Positions 25,101 through 38,965 are shown, counted from the stretch's first letter. The stretch: DNA of 64,000 bases from Ailurus styani (GCA_002007465.1 LNAC01000110.1:1813891-1877890), one strand, 5' to 3'. Notes: generated by a model not told the origin, from the sequence alone. Numbers and translations: made by a program.

Positions 25101-28100
25101 CTTTCCATAGGAAAACAGGCAATGCTAGTTTAAAAAAAAATTACTAAAATTACTAAAATTCTGACTTTAAGTCCACTGCAGGATATGAATCCTAGAAAGG
25201 TCCTTCCAAGAAGATAGCAACTCTGAGGAAGAAGAGACAGTAGCAACATAAGAGGGTGATTAGTAGCATCAAGTGAGTAATTCGATGAAAAGACACAGAA
25301 CAGTGAAGGACACACGGTGAGTGCTTAGTAAATATTAGGAATTATTGTCATGGGCAGACGGCCCACTATAAGCCCAGCCCTGTGCTAAGAGTTACAGAAA
25401 GCTTCTCAGCTTAGATTCATAACAAACCAATGAGGAAAACTCAACACTCTTCATCCCCACTCCATTTGGCTCAGAGAATCTCAGCACCTCGTCCAAGGTC
25501 TCAAACTTAGGAAGGAATGGAAAGAAAATCCAACCTTCAGTCTGTCGTGTTTCTAGAGCCCATATTCTTTGTCCTGTTTCTTAGAATACCCCACTGTTCT
25601 AAGGGTTAGGAGTCTACTTTCCCTCCCTTGAGTATATGACGCTCCCTTTCCAAATTCCTCAGTGTTATTCTGTTATGAAGTTTTAAAAGTAAGAGTATTT
25701 TTTAATCTCTAGTGGCCTTTTGACCAATGTGAGCAGTTTTATGTATCAGGCCACTTTCTCAAGACCATTCTAGTCTTTCATTAGACTTGTACTCACAGTG
25801 ACATCCATTTTTAAGAAGCTCAGTGTAGTTTTTCTTCCAGGGCATGTATGAGGAAATTCCATGTTTTTGTAGAATGGAGGCTTCCCTTTCCCACGCATTT
25901 CTGTGACCACATTTTTACTTGGTTGGACCTGTGGCAGTAACACTCACAGGGGGCGCTTGCACTGTCATTTAAATGCATGAGACATCTCTGTTTTGTGGGT
26001 GGTAGCACCCTGGCTGCAGATATTGCACCAGAGCAATCCCTCTGTTACAAAACATCTCCTAGTTGTGGTGTACAAACTAACACCATACTTGAGAGTTTGC
26101 AAAATTGCCTACATGATATTTTGTCCTCTATATGGCAATTAATATTTCAAAGAGCCTTATCATGAGTTATCTCTCCTCTCTGTGAGATTACTCAGAAGTA
26201 TCGCTGCAGTTTCATAGTTGGAAAAGTCAGGTATGGGAAGGTTAATGGCTTGCCTGTAGTCTTAGAATGAACCTATAACATAGCTGGTATTAGAATCTGC
26301 TGCTTCTGATTACATTTCTTTGGGTCTTTAGCTCAGCCTGTTCTAGTTCTGAATAATTTTCAAAGTGAATACATGTTGAGAGAGGTGGTGGAAATGGAAA
26401 AAGAGGGGAAATACAGTATTCACTTAAGCAAAGCTTCCAAAAACATCTGGTAATCAAAGAACAAGGATTGTGACAGCCCTTTTTCCTCATTTCCATTTAA
26501 AGAATGAAAGAACCATAATCCAATGAGATTAAAAGGAATAGAAATTCCAAGTATGGAGAGGAATTGTTCTGTCCACATTATTTTCCTATTTCAAAATCAT
26601 TTTGTTCTTTTCAACAGTCACTACTGCTATAAATGTCATGCATTTAGAGTGCTTTGTAACCACTGTCACTGTGTCCCCCTTAAACAGCTAAACAGAGTAG
26701 GCCAATTCTGCTACTGTGGTTTTACGGCAAGGAGGCAAGAATAAACAGAGGTTAAGTGATTGCCAGCAGTACTCGGAGCTCAGATTAGAACTCACGGGTC
26801 CTATCAGTCACATCCTTTTGAAATTTAGAAGGTTCCAAAATATCGTTTCAGTGTCAGAGATGGGTGACAGTGCCTGAAGGCAAATTTGCTCACCACCCAC
26901 ACCACCACAAAAGGACCAGCCCTGCTTCCACAGTCTCAAGTCAATTTTTTCATTCTCAAGCCATTCCACAAACTTTGTCATCACTTTGAGGGAAAGAAAT
27001 TTCCTTCAGGGAAACAGGTTAGTACTAAAGAGGTGACTTCCGCATCCAGATTTCCATGGTTTTCTGTTTGTTTCATAGAGATAGGACTATAATGAGTTCT
27101 TACACAAGTTATAGATCTCCTTTTCTCTTGTAAAATATGGAGACGGCCGAAACTCAAGAGATCATTGGGAGGATGACAGCCAAAGGAATAAATCTGTGCC
27201 AGAGTGATAAACTCTAGTCAAATACCAATTAAAACAGAAGATGGTATGAAAATGTAATGAGTCTAGACGTGCTCTTATGTGTCATCCATTCTATAAAGGA
27301 AAATGAGACCATTTACTTGTCTAAGAGCCCATGGACAATCACGTCCATATGAAACAAACAGACGGAAAACCTTGGAAATCAGGAAACAGAAGTTTCTCAT
27401 CTAGTTCTAACTTATTTCACAAAAAGAAATTTCCTATTTCCTTTTTTCATCATCTAACATAAATACTATAGCAAGTACAGTCAACAGCCGATGTTTGGCT
27501 CCTATTACCAAGGTGATTTTTAAAATAATCACTAGCATCTGTGAAAAACCTTCACAGGGTGTTAATATGATAAACACTGTTGGCAAACTTCTTCTCTAGT
27601 TATATCCAGGAGTGGGGGAAAAAAAAGAAAACCAAGGAAAGACATTTTTCCACTGATCCTCCCATCCCAACCTAGGCATAGACCTGGTGTATATTCCATT
27701 CAGGTGGTCTACAGCTAATTCCTTGTGGGCAAATGCCATTCTCTCAAGACACTAAGCAGCATAGTAAGCAACAGCTGCAACTGAATAGAATGGACTCCCT
27801 TGCCTGAACCTGTCTTTCAATTCACTAAATGAGGAGGGGTTTAAATACATGCAATTTCTGCACCACAAATAAATTTTCAGGGCCTACTGACTGTTCAGAC
27901 CCTGATTTTCCTGACAGCCTGCCTTATGGACCTTCCCCAACTAAGACAGGGAGCTGAGGAGCTGCCACTTGAAACTCAAACCAGGCCCAAGCTCACCTCG
28001 GAGCTGTAGCCTGCCCTGCTGGAGGGGCCATTTCACTCCTTTTCAGCTATAGGCCTTTTGCCTTCCTTCTTGCCAGGGACTCTCATCAGAAATTGCTCAT

Positions 28101-28505
28101 GAGAGCTGAGAGGTCCTTAGGACGCCCTTGGGAGGGCCAAGCTGCCACTGAAATAACACTTGTAAAGGTCCATAGTCCCTCACGCCTGAGAAACTGAAAC
28201 CTTCAAGACTTCTGAGTCTGAGGGAGCCAATGCTCAGTGAGGAAGGTGTTGGGGCACCAGAAAGCCTGACCCTCTTTCTGCCTTGCTGAACTTCATTGTA
28301 CTAACATGGTTTTAGGGCCTACTTACAGCCGGTTCAGTTCCAGGTACAACAGAGGCCGCCATGCACCCAAAGCTACCCTCTGGAGCTTGCTAACATTTCT
28401 AGGCCTCAGCCCGGAAAGCAACACCCAACCCTTTGCTTTTTGGCTTGTTATACCCACAGCTCCGTATGTGTGTATGCTGCAGCCAAGGTCCGTGCTTAAA
28501 AACCG
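22122..28505. other. Intergenic, old repeats only
   Basis: MIR-like pieces are seen at about 23725-23915 (+), 24405-24535 (+), 25375-25565 (-) and 26680-26830 (-), with an L2-like piece at about 23975-24370. No exon, RNA gene or young element was recognised. The stretch 26830-28500 shows nothing I can name. Confidence 0.5.
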
Positions 28506-30310
28506 GCTGAAGGGCCTATCCGCCAGCAAAAGGAGCGGCGGTGACCCGGCCGGCCAGAGCCCACGGAGCCTTCCTCAGCCACGACCGGCCCAGGGAGCTC
28601 AGGCTCCTCCAGTGCCCGCCGCTAGGGAGGTCCCTGAGCTCGGTGCAAGGACTTCGGAAGGGGCAGGGGCCATGAGCGTGCACGGTGGGACCCATGTGGC
28701 TCGCTCCGAGGCGTTCCTGCCCGCGACGACTGGCGTTCCGGGCCCTCTGGCTGACCCAAGGGACAGCAGCAGGAGGAGGCGCGCTGCGGCTGCCTCCCCG
28801 CAAGGAGACCCAGGCTGCGTCTGGGGGGCTCGGGTGCCGTCTAGCGCCCGAGCCTCCCTTTCGCCCCCGGGCTCTGCCAAGTGCCTCGGGCTCTATGGGT
28901 CGGAAAGGGAGTCTAGGCTCCCGATCAGGTTCCCCGCTACTGGCGGTATGAAAGCAGGGCTGAGGAGGAGACGTGTAAGAACTTTCCAGGAGGTCCGCAG
29001 AGTCCTGAGTTTCGTTTCGGAGAGAACCACCAAACCGCAAGGAGAACCTTTTCCAGAGAACCCGGAACTCCCAGTTTCGGGCCCGGGCCTCTGACTGTGA
29101 CTGGGTGATGCGGCCCGGGACTCACCCTCTCGGGGTCTCGGTTTCTTCCGAGTGCTGGGGATCCGTCGGGGCCGCCAAGTTCGGCGCCTCCCGCGGACGC
29201 CAGGTGTGGGCGTTGTCTACCCGCAGTCGGTCCACGCTGCGGCTGGGCTTCTCCCTCCACAGCTCGCTGACTCGCCGCGACCCCTAGGGGTCTGGGTGGC
29301 CCCAAACCTCTCTCAGCCAGGGCCTCCTGGGGCCGCCACTTCCCTCCCAAGGCGCCCGAGTGCGAGCGCAGCTGCCCGCAAAGCACCAGCCCGAAAGCCA
29401 GGTTCCCACCGCAGCCAACTTCCCCGCCGCCGGCGCGTCTCCGCGCCAGCCCTCGGCAGCGACCGATTGGACGGCGGCGGCGGGGCGGAGCCGGGCTCTC
29501 GGCCCCGCCCGCGGCCGCCCGGATTCCTGAAGTCACCGCGATTGGCTACGGGCTCCGCCAGTCACAGGTTAAGGGCGCCCCGCCCCCGCGGGGCCGACCC
29601 AGGGCTGGCTCCTCCCCGCCCGCCGCGCGGCCCCGCCTCCCTCCGGAGCCCGGTAGCCTCAGCCCGGCGGTCCGCCTCATTCGCTGAGCAGGTCCATGAA
29701 TTGTCAACGCGTTCCGGGCGGCTGCTGAGCCGGGGCGCCCGCCGGGCTTGTCGTGCTCTCTCGGAGGTGCCTGCCCAAACCGATGTGCAGGGTTCGCTAG
29801 GACGAGAACGGTCGCCGGTTCGGGGCAACTTGGGATTCAGGACCCGCAGCAGGGGCGTCGGTTTGCGATCCGGACTCAGCGAGGAGGGTGAGTGGCCGCG
29901 CGCAAGGCGAGCGGCTCCTCTTGGCGCTGTTCGGCGAGCTGGGGGACTGGACGGGTCTTGGCGGGCGTCGGTGCGTCGGTCCGAGCTTGGCCGCTGTGCG
30001 GAGGTCAGGGCCAGGCGGGATTTACTCCTCGCCGGTGTCGCCACTCCCGAACTTGTTTCAGAGCGTCGCAACTCGGTCCGGGACGCGGCTCTGCGTTCTC
30101 ACCAACTTGGCATGTTATAATTGCCATCATTAGGTGGGGCCTGGGGACGCGTCCCCTGGCCCTCTGCGGCGGCGACACGCGCGCTGGGGGCGGCCTCCGT
30201 GCCCAGGCGTGTACCGACAGCAGTTCCTACATGGCTTGAGGACTGGTTTCTGGAAAATTAACCCGCGCCGGAGGCGGTGCGGCGCGATAACCCGGCGGAG
30301 GTGTCTGAGC
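28506..30310 (+). promoter_or_regulatory. CpG island promoter, probably MARCHF3
   Basis: A sharp change to GC-rich DNA dense in CpG, unlike anything else in the window. Inverted CCAAT boxes (ATTGG) lie at 29466-29470 and 29541-29545, with GC boxes at 29482-29488 (GGGGCGG) and 29503-29510 (CCCCGCCC) and further ones near 29580. There is no TATA box, as usual for such promoters. The long open frames across it on both strands (up to 322 codons) reflect the shortage of stop codons in GC-rich DNA. It lies about 21 kb downstream of C5orf63 on the same strand, where I recall MARCHF3 starting in other mammals. MEGF10 is the other neighbour, and the strand order from memory is not certain. Confidence 0.8.
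29600..29887 (+). other. Probable non-coding first exon (MARCHF3 candidate)
   Basis: The exon end is supported by the near-consensus splice donor GAGG|GTGAGT at 29887/29888, directly downstream of the CCAAT/GC-box cluster. The left limit is only an estimate of the start region, since TATA-less promoters usually have dispersed starts. No initiator ATG with a convincing coding frame lies before the donor, consistent with a 5' UTR exon. The known MARCHF3 N-terminus (MTTSRCSH) was not found anywhere in the window, so its coding exons would lie to the right. Confidence 0.5.
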
Positions 30311-33300
30311 CGTAGCCTGAGCCAGCGACCATCGTCTTCGGTGTGGGTGTTCAGAGATCAGGGAACTTAAGTGACCAGCTAGGTTCTGAAGCCGGGGCTT
30401 CAGTGCTTTGCAATTGCTGAAAGGAATTGACAGCACAGATATTAAACTTTGTAAAGTGATTACTTTCTATTAGCACTTGTATCCACATCCCTCATGAGGT
30501 GCTCGGACCTACACATCACCTGCAAGGTGTGTCCGAAGGACTTCGTTAGGATCAGGGAGAGCTGCTGTCTGTCCCAGTGCAGGGATCCCGGGAGAACCCC
30601 AGACGAGACCGTGAAAGGGACCCCCAGGCTGGTCGGTTGGTGTTCAAGTGATGAAGTTGTGACAGGAACTGACAACACAGGATTCAAGGTTAAACCTGAC
30701 ACTTCATTTGTGACCAGTCTGGAATATTTTTCCTCTCTCTGTCCTAATGATGAGGGCTCAAAGCTGCTGGTTTTTCTGAGGGCACTTACATACATGCAGT
30801 TTATATTATGTGTGGACTCAGTAGAATTAAATAGAATATTTTCTTGTAATTCTTATTGGATGTGAATAAGAGCTTATTGAACGTCCTAGAGACTTGGGTA
30901 CACAATTTAGGAATGTTTTCATCTTTGAAAATATATAAAAACGTTGAGAGATATGGCTATTCGTGCTTGTATATGCATATGTAGGTGTGTGTGTCTGTGT
31001 GTGTGTAAAATTGATAGGTGAATAAGATAGAAATATATGGAAGTGGAAACAGCCTTGAACTTGTTCTGGGTGCAGAGATAGACCCTCCGATCTATGGGTT
31101 GTATGATGAGCATGTGTGTATGCATGCCTGAATCGGCCTGGTCTGTTTGGGTCAGTGTGTATGTCCATGAACTTTACGAGCATTTAGTTCAATACCACTC
31201 GGTGCAGATTCCGAGTTCCTGTTTTACAGCTCAGCAGCCGCCAGCCAGTCCATCTGTTAAAACATAACATGTACACTTGAGTCACTTCACTTGGAGCACT
31301 AGGGTAGAGCGTGGGTAGGGGGGTGACCCTTAGTAGGAACAACATGCTACAAACAAAGACTGCCTCTCAAGTTCTATTTTCATTCAGTATTCAGCCTGAA
31401 CTTGTGATTTTGGTAAGGGAGAAAAGGAGTGTTTGACTCTTCAGGAATAGCAAACTACGTTTTGTGAAATAATTATAGCCATGGTTTGGGAAAAGGAAGT
31501 TTATAAGAGAAAAAAATAAAATCCCTTTAGAAAAGAAATGTGGTCCTTGTCACATTACCATGCAACACTGGTTTACTGCTTTGCAGTAGAATGTATATCA
31601 GAAAATGTTTTCTTTTGCTTCTTAAGAGAATGAATTAAAACTGAATTGTTTTGCACCAAAAAAAAAAATCTTAATAGAAGTAAACAAAGCTTTATTGCAG
31701 AGGCTATTTAATCTACTAGAGTTAAGACTGCCTTAATAATTCTAATGAAACATGTTTTTAGGAATTTATATCCTGGATATAAATTCACGTTCAGCCTAAT
31801 CACTGGTTGCAATGGTTCACAATTTATAGTTTAATAAATAATAAAAAACCTTTATCACAAAAATTCTGATGACTAAAAGGGTATGGGGAGGAGTATAACA
31901 GCTTAATAAGTTCCTGCAGCCAAGTGACTGATACTTAAAAAAACTATAAATTCCTTTAATAACATAATTACTTGTGGTGACAAACTAAAGGCAATATTTT
32001 TGAGAAGCATAGTTGATACTTTTCCCAATAATTTTATGCTCATAATTACATTTTAATAATGGTGTTTATTATTTATTATATGTGGGCAGAATAAACTGGA
32101 ATGGTTCTCAAGAACTCATCACAAGAAGTATTGTTTTCATTTTTACCGTACTTAAAACATTTTGGGGAAAATATGCATTTCCCTAATCTGTGAGTGTCTT
32201 TAAATTTCTGATGGACTACAAAGACAAAATAATTCTCCTGCCTTGATATGGATCATCGGAATCACCTGGATTGACCCTTAAAAATTAAGTTTGCGGGCTG
32301 GACTCTGTTCTCTTGGATTTGATTCAGGAGTCTGGGGTGGGGTTTAGTAATCTGTATTTTGAACAAGCATTCCCCAAGTGATTCTGATGCTAGGGATCCC
32401 TTCACTACATTTTGAGAAGCATTGGAATGGTGTTTATGATATAAAAGAATGATCATAGTCTGTGGGTTAATTTAACAAGTAATTGTTCTGATATTTCCAG
32501 GTGGCATTTACCAGCCTTGTGAAATTTATAGGCAACACTCTAACACACTCTTCAACAATGGCACCTTTGGTTCTGTGTTCAGAAGTGTTTTTGAAATCCT
32601 CTGCTGTCCCTATTCCAGGTTAATCCCAACTCTAAGGAAGTTTCTCTGGAGAAGCAAGATAATTTAAGACCTCTCCCCAGTCTTAGTTCCTCCATTCTGT
32701 ATTCCAAGTCCAGTGGGTTTCTGGGGTGCTCTCAGGTGACTTTGTCAGTCATAACTCATATGGTTGGACCTTTCTCCCTGGAGAATAGAAGAATCTCAGT
32801 CCTCAAGAGCCCTCTTTGACTCCAAAGCCATTCCAGGCTTGGAGATTAGAACGTCGGCAGGACTAGAGCAGATTTACCCAAGATCGAGGATCTCCTTGAG
32901 AAGCTGTAGCTGATTTGCCTCTTGGTCAAGAAAGTGCCTTGGACCAACTATCCAGAGACTAGGTGTTCCCATTTTCTGCAACTCATCTTAGAAGTATTTT
33001 GAGCTGTCCAATTAATTGGATAGATTGATCTTTCAGCGTCGTGGAGAGATGGGTTGAAAACTGATTGCTACTTCTCTTTTCAAAATCAGTGGGAATTTGG
33101 ACTTATTAATTATTGCCAATCAGTTTTTATTTATGGTTGAATACTGGCATTCGGGGTCTATTTTCCCATTTCGGATGGGCATAATTCTCAATTTAAAATT
33201 TCTGGATAAGGTTTTAAAGAGAAAGGATCTATCAGAAGTTGTTGCCCTTCCCTCTCTCTACCATCCATGTACTTTAAAAAACCTAATGACTTCTCAGAGG

Positions 33301-35568
33301 TCAGAAGTGTCTGGAATATTTACTTGCCTGATGACAAAAGGATGTGGAGAGGCTGGGACACTTAAGTTGGATTGTTCCAGGCCACTGGATCATTACTGGG
33401 ACTTTCACGGACCAATTTCTGTTTTAAGGAGCACTTGGCAGGCATGTTTATAGGTCACTTATCTTAACAATCTTTTGAGTACAATGATTCTTTTCCTCCT
33501 TTGTTACAGATGAGCAAACAGCAGCCACAAAAGAATGATAATATTTAGATCCTGTCTTTCACATTCAAAGATATCACCAATAACTGAGAAATTGCCTTGC
33601 ATTTGAATTATCTTTATTTAGCATTGTGGTGATATGATAGGATTATGCTTAGTCATTCGTATCATCTATAGGTTTTTTTACCTCTTTCTTCAAATTTATT
33701 TTTATATTAAATGTGACCTTGAAACGGTTTTCTTTATAAAGTTTATATGATAATTGGTTCAATGACCCTAACCTTAACCAGCCAGGCTTGACCCAGAATG
33801 GCAAATAATTTGCTAAAGGTCACAGAGCACAATGGCAGCAAAGCCTATATGTAGAATTCTTTGGACTCATATTTTAGACCTGCACCATGTTGCCTATTGA
33901 GGCATCTTATGCTGCTGGTAATGTTTTTATAATGGCAGAATAGAGTTGTTTATATTTCATTTGCCCAGCTTTTGCATGATGAATGGACCTAGAAAATTTT
34001 AAAAGCCTGACATATAATCACAGCCCCTGACTGTACAATGGGATTTGTGTGCCTACTTAAAAAACTATGGTAGAATGCTATGTTTCTTGAAACTGGGCCA
34101 TGGGTCACTGCAAGTTTCTAAGCAACAATTCTTTTTTTTTTTTTTTGTCATGGCATACTTTTGACAGAATTCTTTGGTAATGGAATTTGACAAAGGCTTT
34201 TCTTTTCCAGTTTTCTACCCTTCTTTCTCCACCCCTACTTCCATGGCAAAATCTACCTATAAAATATTTACTTTTCAAGTCAGTCTGCCCCTTTAACATC
34301 TCCTAACACTTAAATTTTAGCCATTTTGACTATTTTTCCTCCTTATTGGGCTTCTACCTTCACTTCATAGTGTTTTGGGCCTAGTCACATCCTCTAATAT
34401 AGAACAGTCACTGAGCTCTAGAAGTTTTACCCTAGCTTAAGCTTTGTGGATTTAACTACAACAACAATACGAAAAAAAAGAAAAGGAGAAGACTATCAAA
34501 GTCATGTTGATAAGTGTGTCATATTAGGTATTCCAAGCTTATAGTTTCCATGGGAAATTTAAGATCCAGATGAATGAAGTGACAGATGCACTCATCTGTG
34601 GCCTTGCAGACAGACACTCTTCAGATACAAGCTGAGAAATATAACTGAAGACAGCATCCTCAGTTACACAAGAAAAACAAATGTTAAGCTCTGAGAAAGG
34701 AACTGACAAAAAGTGAGGGCTTTGGGGTTGGATGGGATGAGGAGACTGGTGGGAAAGAAGCACCTCCCGTAAAATCCCAGACAGAGTGGTAAGAAATTTA
34801 TAGAGGTGCTGATGGCTTGGGGTTTCTTGGGGGCATTGAATTCTGTTTTATATTGTCTTCACAACCTGCTCACCCTGCTTGCTTTAAATAATTTATTACA
34901 GCAGCAGGCCTTCCTCTGGTTAGTTTCCTTTTTTATAACTTTTCGCTTCTCATCTCTGGGTCTAATCAGAAGCATATATAATCGTGTGGCTGCTCTAGAG
35001 TACTTAGGAAAATCCGTGATCAATATCGCTACATTATAAACCCAGGCCGTTGTGTTCTATTTTGCAATGTTTTCTTCCTTGTTATGTTAACTGAGTATCT
35101 ATGTTTTAAACAATATTTTATGAATCTTTGTACAGTGAGACTATGGGCTTATTCGTTTTGGCTGGAAGTATCTTTGGAGTAATCCATCATCAGAACACCA
35201 TTGATCTAATGATGTATTTATTGCTCACTATTGTAGCACTGGCAAGAAACACAGTATGGTTCTAAAAATTTGATTAAAAAGAAATCAAGTTTTTGCAAGG
35301 CGTAGCCATCCGATTATGTTAGCAGCTGCCAAGTATATTTTATGCTAAAATATACAGACATATTTCAAGTGAGCAAAATGTGATCTTTTCAAAGGCTTTT
35401 AAAACTTTTTGCTATAAGTACAATAAGAAGATGCCTCATAATTAGAAAAATTATAAGTGCACTCCCCATCTCCAAAGGTAAAGTATAGTATTTTGGGGGG
35501 TTATATACTTAGACACTAAAATGGATAGATTTGTCTGTTTCTTTGACAATAATAAAAACAATGGTGAT
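29888..35568 (+). other. Presumed first intron, proximal part
   Basis: The rest of the CpG island ends near 30310. Beyond it are a short TG-rich repeat (about 30981-31006), a MER5A-like element and MIR traces (near 33480-33540 and 33800-33890). A 123-codon open frame at 30494-30865 has no recognised homology. No other gene signal was seen. Confidence 0.45.
32243..32440 (+). mobile_element. MER5A-like hAT-Charlie MITE
   Basis: 'atcggaatcacctggattga', 'gattcaggagtctggggtgg', 'agtaatctgtattttgaaca' and 'tgagaagcattgg' are in MER5A order, the last being the terminal inverted repeat side. Confidence 0.8.
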
Positions 35569-35753
35569 GGGGCGCCTGGGTGGCTCGGTTAGTTAAGCCT
35601 CTGCCTTAGGCTCAGGTCATGATCCCAGGTTCCTGGGATCAAGTCCCACATCGAGCTGTCTGCTCAGAGGGGAGCCTGCTTCTCCCTCTTCCTCTGCCTG
35701 CTTATGCACTCTTTCTTTCTGACAAATAAATAAATAAGATTTAAAAAAAAAAA
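35569..35753 (+). mobile_element. Can-SINE
   Basis: Starts GGGGCGCCTGGGTGGCTCGG and ends in a poly-A tail after AAATAAATAAATAAGATT. It is flanked by an 8-bp near-repeat, ATGGTGAT and GTGGTGAT. The head still has the tRNA-like box A region, but the body is moderately diverged. Confidence 0.92.
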
Positions 35754-35761
35754 GTGGTGAT

Positions 35762-37704
35762 AAGAACTAGCTCCTAGTCCTTGAACGATTTTCCAGGTAA
35801 CCATTACAAATCAAAATTAATGAACAAACAGTAGCTGAGTACCTATCATGGGTCGTACCTCTTTTCTACTTAACTCACTCCAAATGCAGTTCAAGTATTA
35901 GCACTTTGGGGAGACTTCTCCATGTCCCTCTTTGGGCTGGCTGTACACTGGTTCTGTCAGCAGAACCATCTCTTGCAACCCTGCCCCCTCCTGACTGGGG
36001 GTCCCTGGAGGGCAGGGCCCATACCTTTCATCTTGGAGCTTCTCGAGAAAGAGTATGTAAGAAATAGTTGCTAGGTGCACTAGAGGCTACAAAGAATTAT
36101 AGGTGAACACTTGCAATGCCTTCAAAGGATGTTCACAAGGATACTCACCACCAGTTGAAATGGTAGATTGATATCAGTTGACTGATAACTGAATCCTAGC
36201 GCCAGACTTCTGGCTCTAGCCCCTGTCTCAGGGCTTCATGTAATTGTCATCCATTCCTGCCCTTTCATCTTCATAGGTCCCCTCTACTCCATTCCTGCCT
36301 TGCCTTCTCTTGTGACGTCTTCAGAAATGTCTCCAACTCCAACCACTCCTCCATTAGTCTGGCCATGTCCCCTGATTCCCTTTTTTGTTCTCATACTCCT
36401 TATATCCTATCTTGAACAGGCAGCTAACACATGGGCCCCACTTTGAGGCTTGGGGCAGCCTGAGTCGCATGTCTTTGGAAATCTCAGGTGTATTGGTTTC
36501 TTTTGCCATCCAGGGCAGCCAACTGGCTAGTTTTGGCCATGGGAGATTGGGAGGTCTGGGGGCCATGGAGGAACAAGATGGTTGCTGGGCCGACAGGCCG
36601 CGGATAACCAAAGCTGTGCATAATGGGGAAACTTGACATTTGAGAGTGATGCTTTTTTTTAAAAATTAAAATGTCAACAGATTTTTAATTTCAGAGATGA
36701 ACTCTTAGAATATTTTTCATCTCTAAATCTTTCATTCAAGAAGCATCCCCTATACAATTGTGTACATGATGTCATCTGAGCTCCTGCATAGACCACGTGT
36801 CCAGGTGGAGTTTATGGAACAGCCAAATTAAGCGTAACTGCCCAAGGTCAGGGCCTTTAGGATAGCCCTTTTATGTTAGATCTTAACTTCAGATGACTTC
36901 AAGAGATCAAGGACTCCTATTTTCTGTCTCATCTGGGAGATTAAGCCTCAGTGAACATAGGTGCTTTCTTCTCGTACCTACCAAGAAAATATCATTAGAA
37001 AACCTGAGTGATTACATCTAAAAGTTATTTAGATGTTCAAGGCAACAGAGAAGATGAGCAATCCTAGATGAGGTCATGGACTCACTGGTTTCTTCTGGAT
37101 CTTGTAAGTGAGGAGCACTTTCCCCTGCCTGTCCCAAGGCTTCTGCTTTCTTCTGGGTGCTGGGGGTTGGGAGGATGTGAGGGGGGCTCCGTCAGGCAGG
37201 AGGCAGACATCTGTGGAGCCCATCCCCATCCTTGTGACCAATGGAGGTTCTCCCTGTGCTGCTTTTCCTTGGCATGTTCTCAGATCAACGTCCCATATAG
37301 CAAATCTTCCTTTTCCACTCTGTGAATATGTTACATACACTGAGGTTCTCACAGCCAAGAAGTTCTCGTCCTTAAAATTCCCTGATCTGAACTTTTTTCC
37401 TTCATGTAGTCCCACCCCCCACTCATGTTTTCCTCTCTTTAACATTCTCTTTCCCTTCCTTTTAGGTAAGAACTCTACTTTATAAAGGCGCTATTAGAAT
37501 CAATGTTCCCACTAATCTTTTCCCTGTTAACCATGTTTTTGACTGTTTTCAAAAGACTTTCCTAGAGCATGCCAGTATGTTTTTCCAGTGCTAAGGAGAG
37601 GATCCTAGTTACACACTCTAAACACAGCGTGGAAGGAATTAGCCTCGCAGAACCTCAGTTTTTACCAACAGGTGACACCCCCCCTTACCTAATCACTCTT
37701 ACTG
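35762..37704 (+). other. Presumed intron, no feature recognised
   Basis: No repeat family, exon or RNA gene identified. Short open frames (60-125 codons) are present on both strands without splice or homology support. Confidence 0.4.
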
Positions 37705-37720
37705 CCCCTGCTCACTTTTT

Positions 37721-37921
37721 TTTTTTTTTTTAAGATTTTATTTATTTATTTCACAGAGGGAGAGAGATCACAAGGAGGCAGAGAGGCAGGCAGAGAGAGA
37801 GGGGGGAAGCAGGCTCCCCGCTGAGCAGGGAGCCCGACGCGGGCCTCGATCCCAGGACGCTGAGATCATGACCTGAGCCGAAAGCAGAGGCTTTAACCCA
37901 CTGAGCCACCCAGGCGCCCAA
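37721..37921 (-). mobile_element. Can-SINE (young)
   Basis: A nearly consensus minus-strand SINE with a perfect 16-bp target-site duplication CCCCTGCTCACTTTTT at 37705-37720 and 37922-37937. It is the best intact relative of the gap-interrupted copy at 4857-5077. Confidence 0.95.
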
Positions 37922-38937
37922 CCCCTGCTCACTTTTTATGTCATTAAGAAACAAGATCACAAGCCTCGGCTAGCAAGAGACATACTCATGACAACCAAGG
38001 AGATGCACCTTTCTACAAATACCCCCAACAGGTATGCGGAATAGGGAAAAGAAGAACAGGGTCCCCTGATATCTTTAAAGACAAGACATGTAGAATGATG
38101 CATCTTTTGGTCCTAAGTTCATTATCTGTTGTTCTATCTCTCTTTTGAGGCTGGGTCATTCACTGCCTTCTAGGTAATTAAAACCATTGTCACTTTTTCC
38201 TTTCCCATCAGAACTCTGGCCAGTGAGTTTCAGGTTGCTCTCCTTCATTTATTTTACTTAATTTTTATTTTTTGGTGTTTCAGATTGTTTAGTCTGGTTT
38301 ACCTACTTAAGTTGCATCATTTCTAATCTCTGCAGATATTTTTCTGCCACTTTCTAACTCTTGACAGCACCTCACAGTCAGACACCATCCTTACATTAAA
38401 TGCATTTCCATTTTCACAGCAGATCGGTAATGAAGATGTTAAGTGGAATCCTGATAGCGACCCTTTCAAGAGCTAAGGCACTATTTGCTATTCTGTCTTA
38501 ATTATGGTCTCTTAGCAAATTTTCACCAGTTATAATGTCTACCCCATTTGATAAGTAATGTTTCTCAAATACTGTACAAAATTATGAAATCTATGTGCCT
38601 TAGATTTTCTGCTCTCCATTAACAGGCTAAATTTATAATTCTATAATTTTCTTATACAAAAAAATACTTATTAGACTGGAATGGCTAATTTGGTTTCAAG
38701 CCATACTGCTTTTTGCTTATTGTGAACCATTAGACATTTATGTAACCTTCTACTTTACCTCAATCCCCACTTCTACCAGCAGCTCTCCCAGCAGTAATCA
38801 CACTCCGACCTTTCCCTCAATGGTCAGTTAGCATCCATACTCTTTTGGTAAGATGGATATTTTATTTTACTGGACCCTAATATTTTCAATTTTAAAGTAA
38901 CTCTACATAGCTGTAACAAAAATAGCCAAGTATCCTA

Positions 38938-38965
38938 TTATGATTATGATTATGATTATGATATT
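38938..38965. repeat. (TTATGA)n microsatellite
   Basis: About four units of the hexamer TTATGA in tandem. Confidence 0.8.

Noticed and set aside
29152..30120. 322-codon open frame on the + strand (and a 262-codon frame at 28306-29094)
   Set aside because: Both lie in or run into the CpG island, where stops are rare. The residues are almost all Arg, Ala, Pro, Gly and Ser without domain structure, and the first frame crosses a strong splice donor.
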